Shown here: one piece after another, positions 1 through 5,328 of the stretch
Position numbering within the stretch: position 1 is the first letter of the stretch
Layout: every line of letters begins with the position of its first letter
Assembly: GCA_021713415.1 (NCBI GenBank)
Contig: JAKJJQ010000101.1
Span: 1 to 5,328 of the forward strand
Direction of reading: 5' to 3'
Length of the DNA stretch: 5,328 bases
DNA from: M0027 sp021713415
GTDB lineage: Bacteria; Pseudomonadota; Gammaproteobacteria; Francisellales; Francisellaceae
Position numbers and translations under genes: made by a program
The notes under the pieces: model-generated
Database searches by the model: none
What the model was told of the DNA's origin: nothing
Seen by the model: only the letters and a program-made list of their open reading frames with translations

Positions 1-211
1 CATTCAGAAGCAGGTTATCTTACAAATATAAGCGCAACCATAAAGTAATAATAATCAAGAATAAAATTAACCTTCATAAATGCCCATGATGAAGATTTCT
101 ACACAAAGTTAATGCATTTGCTTGTATCACCCAATGCTAGCACACAAAGTAATAAAAACACGCTTTAAAAAATATTATTAAATGATATGGTTATTGTTTA
201 TGCAAATAGAC
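1..211. other. Intergenic region left of the kinase gene, possible gene remnant
   Basis: No convincing gene is visible here. On the plus strand one frame is open for 15 codons from the window edge, meets three consecutive TAA codons at 46-54, and is then open again for 37 codons (55-165) up to a TAA at 166-168. The second stretch lacks a good start codon and ribosome binding site. It could be the decayed end of a gene lying to the left, or chance. A short direct repeat (ACACAAAGT followed by AAT or TAAT) occurs near 111 and 142. I found no GC-rich hairpin followed by a T run that would serve as a terminator for the kinase gene. Confidence 0.3.
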
Positions 212-2173
212 TTATTCTAAGGTTTTGCCAGCAGCATTGGCAACTTTAGCAACAGCTTTTTCTTCATGAGATTTAAATAGCATTGGCCCAATAAGGCAGG
301 AAGTAGAAGCTGTTCCTACGCCGTCAACAATCGAACCACCAACTACACCACCTATAGCTGTAGCAGCTGCTGCACCACCAAAAGTAACAACCGATGCTGC
401 AGCCAAACCAATCACAGCAACAGCAGCAAATACAACTTTTGCTGCTGTAGATTTCCACCATGGTGTTTTAATAGAATTATCTCTAAAGTCTTTAACATCT
501 TCTTTAGTTAGTTCTTCATTATTAGCCTTATCTACTAATTTATTCAAGCGAGTAAGTTGGGCATATGCACCACTTTTTGTTGCATCACTTTCTGGATGTT
601 TAACACTATCTTTAATAATATGCTCAACAAGTTCATTACGATGACTTCTAGCTTCTTTTTGAAATGCTTCTTTGCTTTCAGATGAAGTATCCATTGATTC
701 TATATGATCATAGCTTTGAGCCAAAGTATCTTTTACACTTGCATTTTCATTTAAGAAATCAATAGTGCTAGTATTAATGTCAACTCCAGATTCATAAGCA
801 ACTATGATAGCTTTTTGCAGTTTTTCATTTTCTCTAATCAGTCGCCAATCACTACGTGTAAATCTATCTGTTGATGCGATAGCACATACAGCTTTTTGCA
901 GTTTTTCATTTTCTCTAATCAATCGCCAATCACTACGTGTAAATCTATCTGTTGATGCGATAGCACATACAGCTTTTTGCAGTTTTTCATTTTCTCTAAT
1001 CAGTCGCCAATCACTACGTGTAAATCTATCTGTTGATGCTCTATCTGTTGATGCGATAGCACATACAGCTTTTTGCAGGGTTTCATTATTAACTAAAGTA
1101 GCTAATGTATTTTTATGATTAAAATCAGGATGTAAACATTGCTGTAAATGGTTAAATGCTTTAATAAAACTAACATTTTTTCTGGGATCAGTAAGTACGG
1201 AAAATAATTGTTTTGCTTCATTAATATCTTCAGTAATACACCCATTGTTTCTTAATGCTTCAGCTAGATCTCTATCTGAATTTTTGTGTATTTCAGCTAA
1301 AAAAGCAATTTTAGCTAGTTTTAAATCAGGGCGGCTCATTGGGTTTTTTGCACACATTTGTTTAGCAATAGGTCTTAGTTGAGAATCGTGACTTAAAATT
1401 TCCCTTAAACTAACACCCAGAGCATAAATATCACTATGAAAAGAAAACTCACCAAAACTTTTGATTTCTGGCGCCATATATCCTTCTGTTCCCATAGGTT
1501 TTAATCTTGTTTTTCCAAAAGCATAATCACCTGCTTCTGTTCCCATTCCAAAATCAATTAATCGCACATCGCCATTTTCATCTTTGACAAAGTTTTCTGG
1601 TTTAATATCTCTGTGTAGCCAGTGAGTATTGCTATAAGATATATCACCGTTGTGAAGACGTGATACTTCACTAATACATTTAAATCCAATAAGTTGACTT
1701 TCTAATAAATCATATTGTTGTTGATCTAGATTTTCACCTAAGTATTCAATAACTGAATAACCTTTCATCCCTATTGTAGCGTATCCATGGAAAATACCTA
1801 CATCTTGCATAATATCACGTTCTTTCTTTTGTCGTAGAGCAACCCTTTGTCTTCTTATATGGTCAGTTATAGGATGATCAATTTTTAATGCAAAGATATT
1901 ACCATTTTTGTTTTCACAAAGTTTAACTTTTCCATATCCTCCTTCACCTAAATACTTTCCTTCACCAGCCATTACATATATTTGGTCATTTACTTTAATA
2001 AATGAGTGTGAAATATTAACTTTTTCTTGTGTTTCTGGATCAGTATAATCAATGGGGGATTTGTGGCGTGCTCTTTTAATTTTTGTACCATTGGGAGCTT
2101 TTGCTAAATATGATAATGCTACTCTCCACTCTAAATTTCGTTGTTTTTCAGAATCCCATGCTATTCTTGGCAT
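212..2173 (-). CDS. Eukaryotic-type Ser/Thr protein kinase with helical repeat array and hydrophobic C-terminus
   Basis: A 653-residue protein kinase-like protein expected to transfer phosphate from ATP to Ser/Thr of a protein target. I chose the ATG at 2173: AGGG at 2183-2186 lies 9 nt before it but directly abuts the in-frame TTG at 2182. All kinase signatures are intact: glycine loop G76-x-G78-x-x-G81, ATP-binding Lys K97, probable helix-C Glu E118, catalytic HRDIKPEN at 187-194 (D189 catalytic), DFG at 207-209, APE at 235-237, D248 and R281. An Arg before the catalytic Asp makes it an RD-type kinase, normally activated by activation-loop phosphorylation. Residues 366-451 are three near-identical repeats. 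Residues about 577-632 are strongly hydrophobic and Gly/Ala-rich, enough for one or two membrane passes, followed by a short charged tail. There is no N-terminal signal peptide and no PASTA-type extracellular domain, so it is unlike housekeeping PknB kinases. The layout is typical of effectors from intracellular bacteria, but secretion and target are inference. Confidence 0.88.
   Translation of the reverse strand: MPRIAWDSEKQRNLEWRVALSYLAKAPNGTKIKRARHKSPIDYTDPETQEKVNISHSFIKVNDQIYVMAGEGKYLGEGGYGKVKLCENKNGNIFALKIDHPITDHIRRQRVALRQKKERDIMQDVGIFHGYATIGMKGYSVIEYLGENLDQQQYDLLESQLIGFKCISEVSRLHNGDISYSNTHWLHRDIKPENFVKDENGDVRLIDFGMGTEAGDYAFGKTRLKPMGTEGYMAPEIKSFGEFSFHSDIYALGVSLREILSHDSQLRPIAKQMCAKNPMSRPDLKLAKIAFLAEIHKNSDRDLAEALRNNGCITEDINEAKQLFSVLTDPRKNVSFIKAFNHLQQCLHPDFNHKNTLATLVNNETLQKAVCAIASTDRASTDRFTRSDWRLIRENEKLQKAVCAIASTDRFTRSDWRLIRENEKLQKAVCAIASTDRFTRSDWRLIRENEKLQKAIIVAYESGVDINTSTIDFLNENASVKDTLAQSYDHIESMDTSSESKEAFQKEARSHRNELVEHIIKDSVKHPESDATKSGAYAQLTRLNKLVDKANNEELTKEDVKDFRDNSIKTPWWKSTAAKVVFAAVAVIGLAAASVVTFGGAAAATAIGGVVGGSIVDGVGTASTSCLIGPMLFKSHEEKAVAKVANAAGKTLE
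278..445 (-). other. Predicted membrane-inserting segment of the kinase
   Basis: This stretch encodes residues 577-632, which contain almost no charged residues and are dominated by Ala, Val, Gly and Ile. A KTPWWKST motif just upstream provides an interfacial Trp pair and positive charge. The stretch is long enough for two short hydrophobic helices separated by the Gly-rich GGVVGGS segment. A C-terminal hairpin of this type would anchor the kinase in a membrane with its catalytic domain on the cytosolic side. Topology is inferred from hydrophobicity read by eye. Confidence 0.65.
809..1078 (-). repeat. In-frame tandem array of 81-bp units within the kinase gene
   Basis: Read in gene direction there is one 96-bp copy (residues 366-397), then two 81-bp copies (398-424 and 425-451), then a stub of the next unit (LQKA, 452-455). 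Each 27-residue unit begins LQKAVCAIASTDR and ends RLIRENEK. The first copy is longer because a 15-bp segment encoding ASTDR is duplicated (1026-1040 and 1041-1055). The copies are almost identical at DNA level; the one difference I see among the repeated segments is a silent CTG/TTG Leu change in the middle copy. The residues just before the array (NNET) resemble the unit end (ENEK), as if the array grew from a pre-existing helical segment. All length changes keep the reading frame. Confidence 0.93.
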
Positions 2174-2182
2174 TATGTGCAA

Positions 2183-2186
2183 CCCT
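2183..2186 (-). promoter_or_regulatory. Ribosome binding site that fixes the kinase start
   Basis: AGGG on the minus strand lies 9 nt upstream of the ATG at 2173. It touches the earlier in-frame TTG at 2182, which therefore cannot use it, favouring the 653-residue product over a 656-residue one. Confidence 0.55.
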
Positions 2187-2211
2187 ATATTAATATTTTT
2201 ATTTTAAATAT

Positions 2212-2235
2212 ACTATACCATGCTTAAGTATTATA
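2212..2235 (-). promoter_or_regulatory. Candidate -10 elements for the kinase gene
   Basis: On the minus strand a perfect TATAAT lies at 2230-2235 and a TATAGT at 2212-2217, about 40-60 bp before the start codon. Neither has a good TTGACA-like -35 at standard spacing, and the region is so AT-rich that such matches arise easily by chance. The promoter is probably in this stretch, but its exact position is uncertain. Confidence 0.3.
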
Positions 2236-2391
2236 AATAAATATACAGAAGAAATATTTATATTAATAATTGTTTTTTTTTTTCGTAAAAAAATATAAAA
2301 ATAACATAAAGATATCTGCTAGTAATCAAATATGATCTTTGAAATAATAAATTTTAATATATTACAAATTATCAAAAATAAATAATTTTAA

Positions 2392-2406
2392 ATCATAATT
2401 TATGAT
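2392..2406. promoter_or_regulatory. 15-bp perfect palindrome in the promoter region of the Rpn gene
   Basis: ATCATAA-T-TTATGAT is a perfect 7-bp inverted repeat around a single central base, 36 bp before the GTG start. Its right edge meets a TACAAT hexamer (2406-2411) that differs from the sigma-70 -10 consensus at one base. A dimeric regulator bound here would block that promoter. No regulator gene is adjacent. The AT-only core makes coincidence possible. Confidence 0.35.
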
Positions 2407-2442
2407 ACAATCAGCTATCTGACATGATAATGGATTGAATTT

Positions 2443-3390
2443 GTGGCTAAGAAGAAGAAAAAAGACTCAATTACAATGCCGCATGATTCATTTTTTAAGG
2501 CAAACTTAAGCAATAAGAAAAAAGCAGAAATATCCTTAAGAACACATCTATCGAAATCATTGATTAAGCATGTCGATTTTTCAACGCTTGAGCCAATGCC
2601 GACAGAGTTTATAAAGCATACGCTTGGTAAACTTGCTAGCGATATGCTTTATAAGGTAAAAATTAAAGGAAAAGATGCTTACTTCTATTATTTGTTTGAA
2701 GCTCAGTCATCACCTGACTATTTAATGCCGTTTAGAATTTTAAATTATGAAATTCAGATCATGCAGAGTCATTTAGATGCTGGGAATGATAAGCTACCTA
2801 TTATTGTATCACTTGTATTTTATCATGGTGATAGTTCACCTTATCCATACAGTACATCAATCTATGATTTATTTGAAGATATTGAGTTAGCTAAAAAATA
2901 TGCGTTTAATAACTTTGAATTAGTTGACTTAACAGTTATGACTAAAGAACAAATGGCACAACTAAATCCTGAGTTATTATTTGAGTTTCTATTAAAATAC
3001 AACAAAGATAACTTAATTAAGCGACTTACTGAATGGTTAATTAATAATCCTGATCAATCGCTTTATTTCTTAACTTCTAGCAAAAAATTGCTAAATCAAG
3101 TATTATCATATATAGAAGAGCAAGATAAACTAAATAAAGAATCAGTACCCAAATTGATAGATGTGATTAACAAAAATACTGATGGTGAATTTATGAATTA
3201 TTTAGAAAAAAGAGAAGCTAAAGCGAAGAATCAAGGTTTAGAAGAAGGTGCTATTCAAAAAGCACAAGAAACGGCCAGGAATATGTTGCTTAAAAACTAC
3301 AACCCAAAAGAAATTGCTGATTTAACCTCTCTTGAACTTGAAACTGTTCTTGATCTTAAAAAAGATATTGAAAATAGAAAGAAAAAATAA
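2443..3390 (+). CDS. Rpn family recombination-promoting nuclease (PD-(D/E)XK, YhgA-like, PF04754)
   Basis: A 315-residue protein of the Rpn family, DNA endonucleases first annotated as putative transposases and since linked to RecA-independent recombination and, in enterobacteria, to phage defence. The N-terminal PHDSFFK (13-19) matches the family opening. The nuclease core is D67 in ASDMLYKV followed by the FEAQSSPD block (85-92) with E86 and Q88, the E-x-Q form normal for this family, then the usual LMPFRILNYE continuation. Residues 118-129 (LPIIVSLVFYHG) are the next conserved strand. The C-terminus (about 257-308, ending in a helical EIADLTSLELETVLDL segment) is the small family tail. Translation starts at GTG 2443, because a stop lies at 2428-2430 with no ATG between; GGA at 2432-2434, 8 nt upstream, is a weak ribosome binding site. 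The next ATG (2476) would remove a Lys-rich leader only. The gene looks full-length and its motifs are intact. Whether it acts as a defence or a housekeeping recombination protein cannot be told here. Confidence 0.9.
   Translation: MAKKKKKDSITMPHDSFFKANLSNKKKAEISLRTHLSKSLIKHVDFSTLEPMPTEFIKHTLGKLASDMLYKVKIKGKDAYFYYLFEAQSSPDYLMPFRILNYEIQIMQSHLDAGNDKLPIIVSLVFYHGDSSPYPYSTSIYDLFEDIELAKKYAFNNFELVDLTVMTKEQMAQLNPELLFEFLLKYNKDNLIKRLTEWLINNPDQSLYFLTSSKKLLNQVLSYIEEQDKLNKESVPKLIDVINKNTDGEFMNYLEKREAKAKNQGLEEGAIQKAQETARNMLLKNYNPKEIADLTSLELETVLDLKKDIENRKKK
3193..3390 (+). CDS. Candidate intragenic small protein (RpnS-like C-terminal fragment)
   Basis: Within the Rpn gene an in-frame ATG at 3193 is preceded by GGTG at 3184-3187 with 5 nt spacing, about as good a ribosome binding site as the one at the main start. 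It would give a 65-residue protein identical to residues 251-315, the helical tail outside the nuclease core. In enterobacterial rpn genes, short C-terminal products made from internal starts act as antitoxins to the full-length toxic nuclease. The position and size here fit that arrangement, but internal translation is inferred from sequence alone. A second internal ATG at 3283 has AGGA only 2 nt away and looks less usable. Confidence 0.3.
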   Translation: MNYLEKREAKAKNQGLEEGAIQKAQETARNMLLKNYNPKEIADLTSLELETVLDLKKDIENRKKK

Positions 3391-3442
3391 TCACACTTCC
3401 TATTTCTTTACCACAAATGAGGGTCGATTATAGTTATAATAT
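3391..3442. other. Convergent gap between the Rpn and recombinase genes
   Basis: Two genes end tail to tail 52 bp apart. The only symmetric element is ATTATA-GT-TATAAT (3427-3440), a 6-bp AT-only hairpin too weak to call a terminator with confidence. Read-through from either side would give antisense transcripts. Confidence 0.25.
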
Positions 3443-4012
3443 TTAATTATCATGTGGTTCTTCAACATGATTAATCGCCCGATAATAAACAGAGCGACTA
3501 ATATTAACAATATCACATATCTGACTCACCGAGAATTCGCCAGATCGTTTTAATTTCTTTACTTTATCAATACCTTCTTGAGTTAAAGCTCTAGGTCTTC
3601 CACCTACCCTGCCCTCATCTTTAGCAGCAGCTATACCAGCAATCACACGTTCTTTTATTAATTCACGTTCCATTTCAGAGAAAGCAGCACACATATTAAA
3701 TAGTAACATTCCCATGGGGGTGGTTGTATCAATATTGTTTTCTAATGAAATAAACTGTACCCCCTTCTCATGAAACTGATTGATCAATTCCAGTAACTTT
3801 GACATACGTCTACCAAGACGATCTAATCGAACAACACAAACGATATCACCTTTGCGTAATTTAAAGAGTAGTTTATTAAGTTCAGTACGATCATCTTTAG
3901 CGCCAGAAATTTTCTCAGCAAATATTTCATCACAACCAGCTTGCTGTAATTTATCAATTTGTGCATCTAAAGATTGTTGTTCTTTAGAAACTCTAGCATA
4001 TCCAAATTTCAT
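3443..4012 (-). CDS. Serine recombinase (resolvase/invertase family), short Tn3-type
   Basis: A 189-residue site-specific recombinase that cuts and rejoins DNA through a covalent Ser-DNA link. I start at the ATG at 4012 (MKFGYARVS), the usual family N-terminus. The frame stays open to a GTG at 4045, but that adds 11 residues not typical of the family. GGA lies 8 nt before the chosen ATG. Visible catalytic residues are S9 in YARVS, R7, R42 in DDRTEL, and D64-R65-x-x-R68 in LDRLGRR. The GMLLFNMCAAFSEMEREL segment begins the long dimerisation/DNA-contact helix. From about residue 142, ALTQEGIDKVKKLKRSGEF and the following ICDIVNISRSVYYRAI form a C-terminal helix-turn-helix. Length and residues indicate an intact enzyme. 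It could be a transposon resolvase, a plasmid multimer resolvase or a DNA invertase; no transposase gene or clear res site identifies which. It looks richer in G+C than its neighbours (27 of 60 bases in 3601-3660 against 12 of 60 in 4741-4800), suggesting separate origin. Confidence 0.92.
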   Translation of the reverse strand: MKFGYARVSKEQQSLDAQIDKLQQAGCDEIFAEKISGAKDDRTELNKLLFKLRKGDIVCVVRLDRLGRRMSKLLELINQFHEKGVQFISLENNIDTTTPMGMLLFNMCAAFSEMERELIKERVIAGIAAAKDEGRVGGRPRALTQEGIDKVKKLKRSGEFSVSQICDIVNISRSVYYRAINHVEEPHDN

Positions 4013-4063
4013 AAAATGCATCCATTCCAAAAATATAAAAATCACTTAGTTTAGAAAATTTTT

Positions 4064-4101
4064 ATATTGGTACTATTTTAGGAACACTATTTTGCCAATA
4101 T
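4064..4101. repeat. Inverted repeat enclosing a direct repeat, upstream of the recombinase
   Basis: ATATTGG (4064-4070) is repeated in inverted orientation as CCAATAT (4095-4101). Between them ACTATTTT occurs twice with a 14-bp period (4072-4079 and 4086-4093). The element lies 52-89 bp before the recombinase ATG, where serine recombinases often have their crossover or operator sites. It does not match the classic Tn3/gamma-delta res half-site, so its role is conjecture. Confidence 0.3.
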
Positions 4102-4365
4102 TCATTTGAAATATCAATAGTTACTCCCCTATTCCAAATACTTTAGTTATTGAAATAATAGTTATATATAAACCATTTATTATGGAAAAGTCAATTTATT
4201 AAAAATTACCCTAATACTGGTCCGTTCTGGAATCATAGGCCAATTTAGACACTTAGAGGCTATCCAATAAATAGTTAAACTTTGCCGATTTGTCCAGAAT
4301 CTTTAGAGTAACCCATATTTACAGGCTGAGTTTAAGTTGATGAGGCCTAAAGAAATGGAAAAGAG

Positions 4366-4394
4366 TTGGTCAAAATCACATAAAAACGTATAAA
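4366..4394 (+). promoter_or_regulatory. Candidate sigma-70 promoter for the gene at 4487
   Basis: TTGGTC (4366-4371) and TATAAA (4389-4394) are separated by exactly 17 bp. The -10 matches five of six consensus bases; the -35 matches the TTG. Transcription would begin near 4401, leaving a leader of about 86 nt. It is the best-spaced pair I found in front of this gene, but AT-rich DNA makes chance matches common. Confidence 0.35.
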
Positions 4395-4486
4395 TCAATA
4401 TAAATATAAACTTAATAGACCCATATTAAAATTATTAATAAGTATTTATATTAAAGATACTGTAAATAACTAATTTAAGTGATATT

Positions 4487-5328
4487 ATGCCAATAGACTA
4501 TCGATATAGACCGATTAGTGATCCCCCTTTAAAAGATAAAAATATAAATAATTTCAAAAATGCGATTGCTGAATCTATGATCATAACCGATAAAAGTATA
4601 ATCAAAGATTATGATAGCACCTATAAAAAATTACATGATTTAATATCTAAATTACATTTTGGTAGTAGATCTTACGACTTAGTAAATGATTTATGGCACA
4701 CATATATATATATATCCAGAGTCTTATCTTCTCAAAAAGATATGAATACACATAAGTATTACATAAATGACATTAATCAGCAGCTAAAAAATATAAAAAA
4801 CGGTACTACAGTAATGTCTGAAAAGAAAAAAAGAGAGGCATTTATAGTACTAAATAGAGAATTAACGGCTTCAAAATATTATTACAAGATTGCTAAAAGA
4901 GAATATAAGGAAAGAGTCCAGGAGCTACATGCCTCAATGCCTAGGTTTATTTCAAATATTAAAGATTCTTATTATGAATTATTTAGAAATATTAAGAATA
5001 AAGATGATGAGACTTACAAAATAATGCATGAAGCTTCTCAATGGCTTGCTATGGCATTGGATAGTAGTATGGATGCTATATACAACGATAAAGAAACTAT
5101 TTTAATTCCTGATGTAGATCCAAGATCAAATTATTTGGCTCACAAAGTTGTTGATGTTGATACTTTAGCTGAAACTCTTACTGGATTAGTAAATGAAGAA
5201 GAAATTGAAAGAAATATTTTTTCAGAAATTTCTAGCTTTTGTAATATTTCAGACAAACACATACTTGATAGCGCTAAAGAATATCTAAAAAAATACTTAA
5301 ATGAACACATTAGATTAATAGATAGTGA
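4487..5328 (+). CDS. Hypothetical protein, predicted helical, 3' end beyond window
   Basis: An open frame of 280 codons runs from ATG 4487 to the window edge without a stop, which in DNA this AT-rich is strong evidence for a gene. An in-frame stop at 4463-4465 precedes the ATG, and AAGTGA (4477-4482) with 4 nt spacing is a weak ribosome binding site. I do not recognise the protein. The visible part is hydrophilic, rich in Lys, Asn, Ile, Tyr and Asp, with no signal peptide or membrane segment. Residues about 84-175 are very rich in Lys, Arg and Glu and look like long helices, possibly a coiled coil. A more conserved-looking stretch is HEASQWLAMALDSSMDAIY (181-199). A second helical block follows at about 226-275. 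Codon use is strongly A/T-ended. Given the neighbourhood it could be a secreted or accessory protein, but no function is assigned. Confidence 0.8.
   Translation, partial: MPIDYRYRPISDPPLKDKNINNFKNAIAESMIITDKSIIKDYDSTYKKLHDLISKLHFGSRSYDLVNDLWHTYIYISRVLSSQKDMNTHKYYINDINQQLKNIKNGTTVMSEKKKREAFIVLNRELTASKYYYKIAKREYKERVQELHASMPRFISNIKDSYYELFRNIKNKDDETYKIMHEASQWLAMALDSSMDAIYNDKETILIPDVDPRSNYLAHKVVDVDTLAETLTGLVNEEEIERNIFSEISSFCNISDKHILDSAKEYLKKYLNEHIRLIDS
4702..4715 (+). repeat. (AT)7 dinucleotide tract inside the unknown gene
   Basis: Fourteen bases of alternating A and T encode part of the YIYI segment (residues 73-76). A gain or loss of one unit would shift the frame and truncate the protein early, so the tract is a possible, though short, slippage site. 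Confidence 0.6.

Larger units (their letters stand above)
4013..4486. other. 474-bp non-coding region between recombinase and unknown gene
   Basis: No intact gene is visible. The part next to the recombinase (4064-4101) has small inverted and direct repeats. A middle part around 4203-4360 is locally less AT-rich than its flanks and contains an inverted TTCTGGA/TCCAGAA pair (about 70 bp apart) and short open stretches on both strands: an 18-codon plus-strand frame starting at ATG 4340, and about 39 codons on the minus strand ending near 4306. None has a recognised domain. This middle part may be the decayed end of an insertion sequence, but I could not identify a family. Confidence 0.35.

Noticed and set aside
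55..168. Small plus-strand gene at the left edge
   Set aside because: It has no plausible start codon with a ribosome binding site and only 37 codons; kept only as a possible remnant.
212..270. Glu-rich C-terminal type IV secretion signal (E-block) on the kinase
   Set aside because: Only one Glu pair lies about 16 residues from the end and the tail is otherwise Ala/Lys-rich; too weak to claim.
809..1078. CRISPR-like array
   Set aside because: The repeats are directly adjacent, 81 bp long, lack unique spacers and are in frame within a coding gene.
804..1118. A 104-codon plus-strand open frame with repeated segments
   Set aside because: It is antisense to the kinase repeat array. Its repeats are only the mirror of the 81-bp units, which keep any frame open once it lacks a stop.
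2174..2182. TTG at 2182 as the kinase start
   Set aside because: The AGGG motif abuts it with no spacer but is 9 nt from the ATG at 2173, which is the better start.
3427..3440. Hairpin ATTATA-GT-TATAAT as a bidirectional terminator
   Set aside because: A six-pair AT-only stem with a two-base loop is unlikely to be stable, and no suitable T run follows.
4013..4045. GTG at 4045 as the recombinase start
   Set aside because: It adds 11 hydrophobic residues ahead of MKFGYARVS, whereas the family normally begins at that motif, and the ATG at 4012 has a GGA at good spacing.
3780..4049. An 89-codon plus-strand open frame
   Set aside because: It lies opposite the catalytic domain of the recombinase, whose motifs are unmistakable; the plus-strand product has no recognisable features.

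Overview
The window is AT-rich bacterial DNA. Its contents are a eukaryotic-type Ser/Thr kinase with a hydrophobic C-terminus, an Rpn-family nuclease, a small serine recombinase and an unrecognised helical protein. This mix resembles the accessory DNA of host-associated gammaproteobacteria such as Legionella, Rickettsiella or Coxiella relatives. That placement is inferred from gene content and composition only; no taxonomic marker gene is present. The window could be chromosomal or plasmid-borne.

Layout. Positions 1-211 hold no clear gene, only a short open stretch that may be a gene remnant. Positions 212-2173 (minus) encode the kinase: an N-terminal catalytic domain with all key residues, a middle array of near-identical 27-residue repeats, and a Gly/Ala-rich hydrophobic C-terminus. 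A very AT-rich 269-bp divergent promoter region (2174-2442) separates it from an Rpn/YhgA-like PD-(D/E)XK nuclease gene (2443-3390, plus, GTG start). That gene contains a plausible internal start for a 65-residue C-terminal fragment. It converges, across 52 bp, with a serine recombinase gene (3443-4012, minus). A 474-bp non-coding stretch (4013-4486) follows, with small inverted and direct repeats just upstream of the recombinase and a plausible promoter further right. The window ends inside an open reading frame (4487 onward, plus) of at least 280 codons with no recognised domain.

The genes do not form a pathway. Their changing orientation, differing base composition and the presence of a recombinase and a nuclease suggest a mosaic accessory region. 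The kinase is a reasonable candidate for a protein acting on host membranes. The most notable points are the recently expanded repeat array in the kinase, with a nested 15-bp duplication, and the possible intragenic small protein within the Rpn gene, which would parallel the RpnS arrangement known in enterobacteria.
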